From contig NZ_JADJNN010000019.1 of assembly GCF_016714285.1 (NCBI RefSeq), positions 1 through 64,000 of the forward strand: DNA of 64,000 nt, given 5' to 3'. The position numbers were made by a program, and so were the translations under genes. The notes beneath the pieces were generated by a model, which made no database searches, was not told where the DNA came from, and was given only the letters and a program-made list of their open reading frames with translations. Positions 18,701 through 26,095 of the stretch are shown here, piece after piece; the first letter of the stretch is position 1; every line of letters begins with the position of its first letter. Source of the stretch: Nannocystis sp. (GTDB lineage: Bacteria; Myxococcota_A; Polyangia; Nannocystales; Nannocystaceae).

Positions 18701-19381
18701 CGACAGCGCCGTGTCCTCGAGGGCCAGCCCCGCCGGCAAGTCGTTGAGTCGGTCGACGCAGGCCAGGTTGTTCAGGTGCGCCGGCACGAAGGCGGTGAAG
18801 GTGAGGTCCCGGCTGGCCGCGGCGCCCTCGGCGGTGAGGCGCTCGCGGCTCTCGTCGGGCTTCGCCGCCACGGCCTGCTCGAGCGTGCGCACGCGACCCA
18901 CGCGGCGCACCGCCAGCGCGCCGGCCTCGTGCACGAGCACGGGCGCACCGCTCGCGTCGGCCACGCCGCTGTCGACCACCCAGGCCCGCACGTCCGGCTC
19001 ATCGTCCGCCGCGGCCCAGGCCTGACCCGTGTGGGTCCGCCGCGCCATGCGGACCACGAGCCAGCGATCGGGCAGCCGCGGATGAGAGTGAGGATCGTCG
19101 GCGCGCAGCGGCTGGCCCCACCCGGCGGGCAACGCCCAGCTCAAACAGATCGCGGGCCCCGTGGCGCCGGCGATCGCGGGTGGCAGCTGCCGCGTCTCGA
19201 ACAGCCCGTCCCACACGGGCAGCAGCTCCTTGACGACACCGTCATAGTTGGGCTGGCGGAACGACCAGTCGTGGGGCTTCTTCTTGGTCACGCCGTCCAC
19301 GACCACCTCGCCCGTCAGGGGCACGGTGCTCGGATCGTAGACGCAGGCGGACACGCGGACGGGCAGCAGGTGGGGTGTCAT
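15746..19381 (-). CDS. Giant-operon gene 4: large unrecognised protein
   Basis: A 1211-residue protein with no signal peptide. I do not recognise the family. Near residues 80-115 it has LSWALPAGW...LPDRWLVVRMAR, a phrase that looks like a conserved core (aromatic-rich, ending in RWLVVR), followed by VRAWVVDSG. Residues about 415-520 are strongly helical and Ala/Gln/Glu-rich (LTKLLADLNAAQAQADRK, then ETRALQAEHQKLVAAAAAQ), probably coiled coil. The remainder is mixed alpha/beta with many Trp and Pro. The start is the ATG at 19381, which overlaps the stop of gene 3 as ATGA; the frame is open upstream but only shadows gene 3. Its own TGA overlaps the start of gene 5 in the same way, so genes 3, 4 and 5 are likely made in fixed ratio. 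Confidence 0.78.
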   Translation of the reverse strand: MTPHLLPVRVSACVYDPSTVPLTGEVVVDGVTKKKPHDWSFRQPNYDGVVKELLPVWDGLFETRQLPPAIAGATGPAICLSWALPAGWGQPLRADDPHSHPRLPDRWLVVRMARRTHTGQAWAAADDEPDVRAWVVDSGVADASGAPVLVHEAGALAVRRVGRVRTLEQAVAAKPDESRERLTAEGAAASRDLTFTAFVPAHLNNLACVDRLNDLPAGLALEDTALSYLVVGWYREPGVDDPITTLQGGGVADIRRALGLYEPGDGKKKKASDTLSLPLGERCVFHGMVAYVDYFNPRSYLGPAFGAPHPSEHPRKHPCESLIYPDRTQIGVGMTGEQALAELCANRDDSTKDGSGAQMAAVLEALLDGTLARWDAVGAEDVKAHARRLATFQTVSSGKEWSVGPADPAAAPKDMPPLGAALTKLLADLNAAQAQADRKSWVVASAVEALYTSFWMAQKVGSEVDGLPAYVAAQAAETRALQAEHQKLVAAAAAQEKGLSTALDAALVAGELPVKFTTFAHEAAPFYVPKEPAVAVRNVSPRLPLRPLPRVGRSTDQIVVDAPRDGQGFQYARLACASVVAKLKSGLGDPVLDAVLSLLADEASIVEEAVAALVRARSVVPAFHAKSNLSEWVDRGRRLFADLGGAAVWADPRSRPPTLDGSSLIHLPTVDGPTVPLADLCTLWVQQPWLPLFLDWEVDWIVGDDSASQLAGRTLLANRPQRVFKDCLDRLDKAVMEHDAAVHTILSSDAFAAIGQWDVVGQTLSGIHQQLLTRHDSLPRIAPERATLAGQCFDGSSGAALGPPQCSPNTPFQWFRRGSLRIRELRVVDLFGQALVLTTTAVSAAQKSQADVVPLDDRVLEPTRLVVTQPEILGWIVASRLDHAVVVYDRDGGPLGMIVREAGAAKLQPLPAATGEPIKDPGLRAFVTALTGAAAFDRFMALADEALARTQPARSEANPAPAALTGRPLALVRADVQIERRGGPVHDASWLANTYNFKQFMAGGAAFIAGERSPLRSVSVKIGSQHLPDDGLIAYQEQAGPIERTLKLASDAKALTMDLPGAEQPAAKAVSFLIDPHGKLYLDPGVLPVTAFSLPPDMYEEVLARLPAVIRVDPVLVDSNADLRAMLGADAAKRPHMDLPIPVGVRTPDARERAADGTGKPARPPALFFLGGVPVEVDPAGPIPPVPSGEIAAAAGMLILGSTPTARTISP

Positions 19382-21357
19382 TGGATATGCTCCCAGGCGA
19401 TCGTGGAGTCGGTCGGGCGGCGCATCCAGTGCCGCCCGAAGCGGGCGCCGCTGCTCACCGCGTCGCCGTTCAGCTTCTCGGCGAGCGCGGCCACGTCGAG
19501 GACCGAGGTCGCGTCCTTGTAGCTCGCCAGGTCCAGCGTCGGCGGCGGGTCGGCCTTGCCCTCGCGGACCGGCTCCAGCTTCCAGTCCTGCTCGCAGCCG
19601 AAGCGCAGCCCCTCTCGCGGCTCCCGCAGGTGGAGCGCGCCGGGCTCGCGATATGTCAGCACTACCAGCGTATCGTCGGAGATCCGCTCGAAGCGGAGCG
19701 GGCGTATCTTCTTGCTGCCACACCAGAGCGTGATCTCCACGCCGGGGTACTCATGCAACAATCGCGACCGCAGCAGGAAGCCGGTCATCGTCTGGTCGCG
19801 CGGCACCGCGGACGTGTCCTTCTTGCCATTCGTCAGGATCTCGCGCTGGTGGTCGAACAGCCGCCACAGCGCGGCCCGGACCTCGCCGCAGCTGCGCCGC
19901 ACGGGCGCCCCCCGCAGCGAATCCTCGCAGTACGACAGCGCGCCCATGGCCAGCGCGTCGATCGTCCAGCTCGGGTCGACCCGAAACCCGCGCAAGCTCT
20001 CCGGCGGCAGCGCACGGCCGCTGGGCGCGAGGTACCGCAGCGGGACCGGCGCCAGCAGCAGCAGCCGCCCGAGCCAGTCGGCGATGGCCATCGCGTCGCG
20101 GAACAGCGGCTCGGTCTCCGTGTCGGGATCGCGGTCACGGCGGGCCTCCAGGTAGCCCGCGAGCGCGTCCACCAGCGTCAGCGCGCGGCGCTCCCTGGCC
20201 ACGCCGGCCTGCATGCGCTCGAGCGCCTTGACGTGGTTCCACCGGCGAATCGCCGACGAGTAGCTCGCCGACGACAGCGCGAGCAGACGCCCGAGCTGCC
20301 ACGCCGACAGCTGCGAGATGTCCAGCGGGGCCCCCTCCACGCCGGCGAGGGGCAGCGGCGTCGGCGGGCGGTCGTGGGCCTCCTCGGCGGCGAGCCGCGG
20401 CGCGACCGCGATCGGCGACAGCGGCCCGCGGTACCAGGCCACGGACTTCGGGCCGCCGCTCGGGTGATAGGCGATCGGCACGAAGCCGAGGTCCAGCGCC
20501 CGCGTCACCGATTCATCCCACGCGGCGTCGCTGGGGATCGCCAGCGGGCCGGGGTGGTTGCGCTTGATCCCCTGGACCCGGCCCCGGAACGTCCCGCTCC
20601 CGTCGCTCAGCGATCGGAACGGCCAGGCGTGCAGCACCACCACGCGCAGCCGACGATCGGCGGCGGCCGTGTCGGTCGCGAGCCAGGCGTCCCAACCCTC
20701 GAGCGACACCAGCACCGCGGTGTTGCCCCCGACCTGGGGGAAGCGCTTCGCCACCAGCACCGCGAACTCACCCTTGCTCGCGCCGCGGGCGTCGCCCTTG
20801 TCGGACAGGTCCACCTGGCGGACGTGGGCCAGCGTCGCCAACTCCGTGCGCCGCGGACAGAGCTTGCGAAGCAGCGCCTCGCTGAGCTCCAAATACGTGA
20901 CCTTCTCCTCCTTCTCCGCGGCCGTGAGCGGCGGCTCGAACGCTGGCCGGCCCACGCCGTCGGGCGTCGCTGGCGGGGCGACCTGCGCGGCGCTCCCGGT
21001 GATCAGTCGGGCGTCGCCGGCGAGCTCCGCCTCGCTGAGCACCACGAGCGCGAGCCACGGCGTCCCCTCGTCCGGGCCCACGCGCCGCTCCCACGGCAGC
21101 GCACGCCGCTTGAGGACCAGGTGCGGCAGCGTGAGCGCGTAGTTGGCCGCTCCGCCGACCGGAGGAAACGAGGCGTGCACCTCGTCGTCCGCCAGGCGGA
21201 GCCGCGGGGCGACGACGGTGAACGCGAAGGTCTGCGTCTCGCCCTTGAGGAGCGTGGCGCCCTCGGCGAGCTCCTGCGTGATCTTCAGGGAGTACGCCCC
21301 GGGCCGCAGCCCTGGGAGCACGTGATCGAAGGTATCGAAGGTCTCTGCAATGCTCAT
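19378..21357 (-). CDS. Giant-operon gene 3: unrecognised beta-rich protein
   Basis: A 659-residue protein beginning MSIAETFDTFDHVLPGLRPG. The first about 60 residues read like a beta-domain that forms a strand pattern with Gly-Ala-Tyr turns (LRPGAYSLKITQEL). About residue 98 comes GTPWLALVVLSEAEL, and near 240 LVSLEGWDAWL, both well conserved-looking cores. No signal peptide and no membrane helix are visible; later parts are alpha-helical with many Arg. I cannot assign a family. The ATG is 13 bp after the stop of gene 2; an in-frame ATG 21 bases upstream overlaps that stop and is less likely. The TGA overlaps the start of gene 4. Confidence 0.75.
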   Translation of the reverse strand: MSIAETFDTFDHVLPGLRPGAYSLKITQELAEGATLLKGETQTFAFTVVAPRLRLADDEVHASFPPVGGAANYALTLPHLVLKRRALPWERRVGPDEGTPWLALVVLSEAELAGDARLITGSAAQVAPPATPDGVGRPAFEPPLTAAEKEEKVTYLELSEALLRKLCPRRTELATLAHVRQVDLSDKGDARGASKGEFAVLVAKRFPQVGGNTAVLVSLEGWDAWLATDTAAADRRLRVVVLHAWPFRSLSDGSGTFRGRVQGIKRNHPGPLAIPSDAAWDESVTRALDLGFVPIAYHPSGGPKSVAWYRGPLSPIAVAPRLAAEEAHDRPPTPLPLAGVEGAPLDISQLSAWQLGRLLALSSASYSSAIRRWNHVKALERMQAGVARERRALTLVDALAGYLEARRDRDPDTETEPLFRDAMAIADWLGRLLLLAPVPLRYLAPSGRALPPESLRGFRVDPSWTIDALAMGALSYCEDSLRGAPVRRSCGEVRAALWRLFDHQREILTNGKKDTSAVPRDQTMTGFLLRSRLLHEYPGVEITLWCGSKKIRPLRFERISDDTLVVLTYREPGALHLREPREGLRFGCEQDWKLEPVREGKADPPPTLDLASYKDATSVLDVAALAEKLNGDAVSSGARFGRHWMRRPTDSTIAWEHIQ

Positions 21358-21370
21358 GTCAGGCCTCGCA

Positions 21371-24300
21371 TTACGCACAGTCGCCCAGTTCGAACCCCGC
21401 CGCGACCAGGGCGCCCCGGGTCACGGCCAAAGATGGCGCCGGCAGGCCCGCCCTGGCAGCGCGCAATGAGAAGTGCTCGACCTCCGGCTCGGTGGTCACC
21501 GTGATCGGCGTGTTCGCGCGGCCGTCGGGCGGCTGGATCTGCAGCCCGGTGACGGCCCTGCGGCCCGAGGGACCGAGCAGCTTGCGCTCGTCCGCGTCGC
21601 CCGAGTCGCCCGGGTAGTACCACAGCGCCTCGGTGGGCGTCGTCATCTCCGGCACCAGCCGCCACGCGGTGATGGGCGGGACCGTCGCGGCGTCGACCGG
21701 CGTGACCTCGACCCACAGGTCGGACCGGACCCCGCGCTTGCGCATGGGCCGGATGTCCAGCCGCTGGCATGTCGTCACCGGCTCCGTCGCGCCGGCGAAC
21801 AGCCGCGTCGCCGGCACCGCCATGGCGACCAGGACCCTGGTCTCGTCGCCGCGGAACTGGGGGACTTCGGCCTTGTCTTGCCCGTCGCGAGGCGTCGCGC
21901 CGCCGATCTGCAGGAGGGTCGGGCGCCCGCCCCGGGCCAATATCAGCACATCGTCGATCGACGCGGCGGGCCGGGCTTCGGCGAGCGACGGGCCCACGTC
22001 CACCGTGTAGCTCAGCGAGGTGAACAGGAACGACACCTTCACCGTGATCAGGGCGCCGAAGGGCGGACCCCAGGCGTGCATATCCACGTCGAGCCCGAGG
22101 CGCAGCGTGATGAATGTCCGCACCTCGACGTGGATCCCGATGCGCAGCCTGACCTCGAAGAAGATCGGCGACCACTGGACCAGCGCGTCGAACGAGTAGA
22201 ACGCCCGCACGCTCAGCGGGCCCTTGTCGAAGCTGAGCCGCGCCGCGCTGCCGAGCTGGATGCCATAGCGATCGAGGGCGAAGTACATCTCGCCGGCGAT
22301 CGCCATCCCCGGCATCGGCGACCACTCGTAGCCCACCCGGTCGAGCGCCGGATAGTGCGGCTTCTTGGGGACCAGCGGCGAATACCCGCCCATCGAGACC
22401 AGGAAGTCGCCCTTGTGCGGCCCATCGAACCACACACAGATCGCAAACCCGCCGCGCAGACGGCACCCGCGGTCGAGCAGCCAGCTCTTGTCGGTGAGCC
22501 CGCCCAGGACCTTCAGGTAGCCCTCCGTCGAGCTGAAGCGCGCCGCCAGGGCCAGCTGAATGTGGCCCAGCGCCGGCGCCTTGGGGTCCTTCTTGTTGAG
22601 GCGCAGCGGGAGGTCCGCCACGCCGGCGATCGCCAGCTCGAAGCCCGGGTTGCGCACCTCGGCGACCACCAACAGCGCACAATCGACCAGCTCGGCGATG
22701 CGGAAGGTCAGCCCGAACGCGAGGCACCACGCGCCCTCGCGGCTCTTGAGGCAGCCCTTGAACGACACCAGGCTGCGCATGAGCGCCTCGGAGCCGTCGC
22801 CGGTGTCCTTGCTCGCGCCCGGCCCCCGCATCAGCGCCATGATCGGGAAGTCGGGGACATCCTCGGGTCGGTCGGGCAGCTCGAGCACGCAGTTGTACCC
22901 GAAGCCGCCGGCGATGCCGGTGACCTTGAAGGCCGGCGTGCCGAGGGCCAGCCCGGTGGCGAACACGAAGGCGAAGCCCTCGTTCAGCGTGCGCCCCTTC
23001 CAGACCAGATAGACCAGCGCGCCGATCCCGATCTTCTCGAGGATCTCGAGCTTGCCCACGCCGAGGATGACCAGGTCCGCCTTCGATCGGTCGCGCATCA
23101 CCGCGGCATCGAGCTTGACCCACGGGCGCAGGTCGAGCGACAGCGCCGCCCCGTCGATATCGAACGCAACCTTCGCGTCGCGCAGGCCGGCGAGGGACAG
23201 CCCCTGCGGCGTGATCGTCGCGGCCAGGCGCTTCGCAGAGAGGCTCAGCCGCGATCCCAGGTTGAGCGTCACGTCGGTGAAGACCGTGATCCCGGGCGCC
23301 GGCTTGGACTCGAAGGCCATCCCGGCGTTCTCGAAGTGAAAGCCAGGGCCGGCAGGCTTGCGGTCCGGCGCCTTGCTCCCGCCTTCACCCGTCTCCGGCG
23401 ACGCGCGATTCGTCGCGGTATCGCTGCCCAGACGCGCCCCCTGGCCCGTGGCCACTGCAGGCTTCGTGGACTGGATATCCACGCCCTTCGCGCCGATCGT
23501 TATCACCAGATCCTCCGTGACCCGGAGGGCCTTGCCAACGCTCGTTCCGCCGAGCGACAGGGTCGCGCTGGCGGCCAGCCCGCGCGGGAACTCCTGCTTG
23601 ACCGTGTCTCGGAGGAGCGCCGTCCGCTCCACGTCGCCCCACTTCAGCTCGGAGCTCGGCAGCCAGGACGCGATCCGCCCCGGACGTAACAACCCCATCT
23701 TCTCCCTGGGCGCCGCGGCGCTCCCACTCGGCGGATAGCTCGCCAGGAAGGCATCGAGGGTCCCCCCATCGCTCCAATCGGCGTAGAATTCGAGGGCGTC
23801 CGTCGGCACGGCCCTGTCCGCAGTGGCCGCCTTCGTGCTGTAGCGAAACCCGACCCCGGTCAGGAGGACATCGTCCTTGCTCGCCGGCAGCGGCTCCCCG
23901 GGTCGGAACGCATTCACGAACTGGCCCAGCCGCACCTGGGTGACGGCGGTCGCGTTGACGCTCGTCTCCTGGTTCGCCAAATGGAGGTCGAAGCGAAAGC
24001 TGATGTCCCCGACCGTGGCCTTGCCATTGATATCGACGGAGGTCTTCGCGGCGGCGGCGGGCTCGGCGGTGGCGGGCTCGGACTTGACCGTGACCGTGAG
24101 CTCCGAGTCCGTGATGGCCGTCCCGCCAATTTGAAAGGACTTCGTGGCGAGCGTGCCGGTGACGAGGTAGCTGCCGTCGGCGGTGTTGAACGCGATCAGC
24201 AGCCCCGAGAGCGCAAGATCCTTGGGGAAGCTGGCCGGCAGATCGGAGCCGGCGAGCGCCTTGAAGAGCGGACCGAGCGGGAGCTTGGGGCACTTTCCGT

Positions 24301-26065
24301 TGAATTTAAACCCCTTGGTCTTCCCGCCGGTATAGGTGCCTGTGATGTTGACCCGGACCGGATCTGCCCCGTCGACCGGAAACGCGATGGCGCTGGTCAG
24401 CACCACCTTCGGGTCCTCACGGCCCGCGCTATCGTAGGTGACGCGCAGCACGAACTTCTCGACCGCTGGACCGCCCGTCAACTTGAGCCGCAAGCCGGCC
24501 GTGAGCTCGTAGCGCGTGCCAGCGCTGGTGCGGTTCAAGCTGATCTCGCCGGGCAAGAAGGCCAGGGACCCGACGCCGATCGACAGATCCTTGCCGTCGG
24601 CCACGGATACGCCGCACCGCAGCGAGAGGGTATCCGGGCCGATCAACACGCTCGGACGAACCAGTGACAGCGAGAAGTCCCCGAACAGGTCTGGCTGCTT
24701 CTCGCCGGCGATCTCCGCGATCCCGGCGGTCAGGGACAGCGCATCCTCGCAGCTCGCAGCAAGCTGCCAGCCGCGGCGCCAACTCGCCCCATCGACCCGG
24801 AAGGTCTTGTCCCCGATGCGCGCCGTCCCGCTGAAGCCCACACGGAGCTCCGGGGCACGGGAAAAGGGATCGGCGATCGCCAGACTGAGGCCGATCCTCT
24901 CGATCTTCGCCTTCGCGGAGGCGACGCCCGGGATCGCGATGTCCACGAGCTCGATGCCGCCCTCGAGCGAGGCGACCGTCTTCCGCCGCATGTCGTAGGC
25001 CATGGCGAGGCCCACGATGAAGGTGCGATCGCCGACCTCGCGGGCCCAGGGCGGGAGCTGCGACACGACGTCTTTACCGATGAGCGCGACGATGTCGGTG
25101 AACTTGATCTTGTCATTCGCCGGCGGCGGCGCGAGCCGCCAGAAGCCCCCGGGGTTCTTCGTCGAGCGCACATTGGAGAGCTCGAGCTTGATGGTGGCGG
25201 ACCCGGCACGAACGCTCGCCTCGATCGTCGCCTCGAAGCGCCGCAGCCACTCGTCGGCGGGCTTTTGTACGGTCAGCTCGACCCTGGCCAGGCCGAGCTC
25301 GAACGCGGGCGCGACCTTCCATACCAGCGGCTGGTTGTTCGCACCGCCGACCTCGACGCGGACATGCTCGACCTCACCGCGCCCGATGTCGACCCCGACG
25401 TCGCACCGCTTCACCACGATCGGGGACTTCCCGGCGATCGTGTCCAGGCAGGCCAACATCTCCCGCCATTCCTCGGCTCCGCCGATCACGGCCAGAATAC
25501 CCCGTAGATCGGCCGCGACCGCCAGCATGTCCACGATCCACACGCCGCCCGGCATGAGCTGCATCTTCAGGGGCGCGGACACCCCTCCAGGCCCCGTGAT
25601 TGCCCCCTCGATGGTCGCCAGGGCGCCGTCTTTCCGGCTGCGGAGGGGGTCAAACTCTGCCCGCACCAGATTGACCTGCTTCACGCCGGGCAGCGCAAGC
25701 CCCGTGACGGCCAACGGTCGGAGCTCCAGCAGCGTCAACCGGGCGCGCGCGCCGTCCTTGCTGAAGCGCGCGGTGACCTCCATTTCCTGCGGGGAGAACG
25801 CCGTCACGGCTCGGCCCTTCACGTCAATGCCAGCGTCATGGCGCGGCTCCGTAACCGCCGCGGCTCGCAGATGCAGCTGCGCCTCCCCCGAGGGTCGGAC
25901 GCGCGACATGATCTCGGCCATCGCGTCGCCGTCACCGGGGAGCGCCGAGAGCAACGCGGCGGGCCCGGGCTCGTGGCCCACCCGCGCCTTGAGGGTGTCC
26001 CAGTCGCGAGGCAATTCGGCGGTCGCCCCGCCGTTGGACTGCTGAAGAATCGGCCTGTCGCTCAT
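21371..26065 (-). CDS. Giant-operon gene 2: DUF6603-type very large beta-repeat protein
   Basis: A 1564-residue protein with no signal peptide. The N-terminal about 900 residues consist of amphipathic beta-strands in a long repetitive pattern (for example LRLKLTGGPAVEKFVLRVTY). The segment about 900-1440 fits the DUF6603 pattern as I remember it: GFAFVFATGL, then AFKVTGIAGGFGYNC, DFPIMALM, a Trp-Cys-Leu segment, long alternating hydrophobic strands and WGPPFGAL. DUF6603 has no known function. The strand-rich, closed-looking pattern could be a barrel, fibre or lipid-transfer groove, but that is inference. It starts 30 bp after gene 1, preceded by a GGGATGGGACT purine tract. Around 940 there is a low-complexity Gly/Ser/Pro linker. 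Confidence 0.78.
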   Translation of the reverse strand: MSDRPILQQSNGGATAELPRDWDTLKARVGHEPGPAALLSALPGDGDAMAEIMSRVRPSGEAQLHLRAAAVTEPRHDAGIDVKGRAVTAFSPQEMEVTARFSKDGARARLTLLELRPLAVTGLALPGVKQVNLVRAEFDPLRSRKDGALATIEGAITGPGGVSAPLKMQLMPGGVWIVDMLAVAADLRGILAVIGGAEEWREMLACLDTIAGKSPIVVKRCDVGVDIGRGEVEHVRVEVGGANNQPLVWKVAPAFELGLARVELTVQKPADEWLRRFEATIEASVRAGSATIKLELSNVRSTKNPGGFWRLAPPPANDKIKFTDIVALIGKDVVSQLPPWAREVGDRTFIVGLAMAYDMRRKTVASLEGGIELVDIAIPGVASAKAKIERIGLSLAIADPFSRAPELRVGFSGTARIGDKTFRVDGASWRRGWQLAASCEDALSLTAGIAEIAGEKQPDLFGDFSLSLVRPSVLIGPDTLSLRCGVSVADGKDLSIGVGSLAFLPGEISLNRTSAGTRYELTAGLRLKLTGGPAVEKFVLRVTYDSAGREDPKVVLTSAIAFPVDGADPVRVNITGTYTGGKTKGFKFNGKCPKLPLGPLFKALAGSDLPASFPKDLALSGLLIAFNTADGSYLVTGTLATKSFQIGGTAITDSELTVTVKSEPATAEPAAAAKTSVDINGKATVGDISFRFDLHLANQETSVNATAVTQVRLGQFVNAFRPGEPLPASKDDVLLTGVGFRYSTKAATADRAVPTDALEFYADWSDGGTLDAFLASYPPSGSAAAPREKMGLLRPGRIASWLPSSELKWGDVERTALLRDTVKQEFPRGLAASATLSLGGTSVGKALRVTEDLVITIGAKGVDIQSTKPAVATGQGARLGSDTATNRASPETGEGGSKAPDRKPAGPGFHFENAGMAFESKPAPGITVFTDVTLNLGSRLSLSAKRLAATITPQGLSLAGLRDAKVAFDIDGAALSLDLRPWVKLDAAVMRDRSKADLVILGVGKLEILEKIGIGALVYLVWKGRTLNEGFAFVFATGLALGTPAFKVTGIAGGFGYNCVLELPDRPEDVPDFPIMALMRGPGASKDTGDGSEALMRSLVSFKGCLKSREGAWCLAFGLTFRIAELVDCALLVVAEVRNPGFELAIAGVADLPLRLNKKDPKAPALGHIQLALAARFSSTEGYLKVLGGLTDKSWLLDRGCRLRGGFAICVWFDGPHKGDFLVSMGGYSPLVPKKPHYPALDRVGYEWSPMPGMAIAGEMYFALDRYGIQLGSAARLSFDKGPLSVRAFYSFDALVQWSPIFFEVRLRIGIHVEVRTFITLRLGLDVDMHAWGPPFGALITVKVSFLFTSLSYTVDVGPSLAEARPAASIDDVLILARGGRPTLLQIGGATPRDGQDKAEVPQFRGDETRVLVAMAVPATRLFAGATEPVTTCQRLDIRPMRKRGVRSDLWVEVTPVDAATVPPITAWRLVPEMTTPTEALWYYPGDSGDADERKLLGPSGRRAVTGLQIQPPDGRANTPITVTTEPEVEHFSLRAARAGLPAPSLAVTRGALVAAGFELGDCA

Positions 26066-26095
26066 AGTCCCATCCCTACTTTTCGGTGCCGGGCG

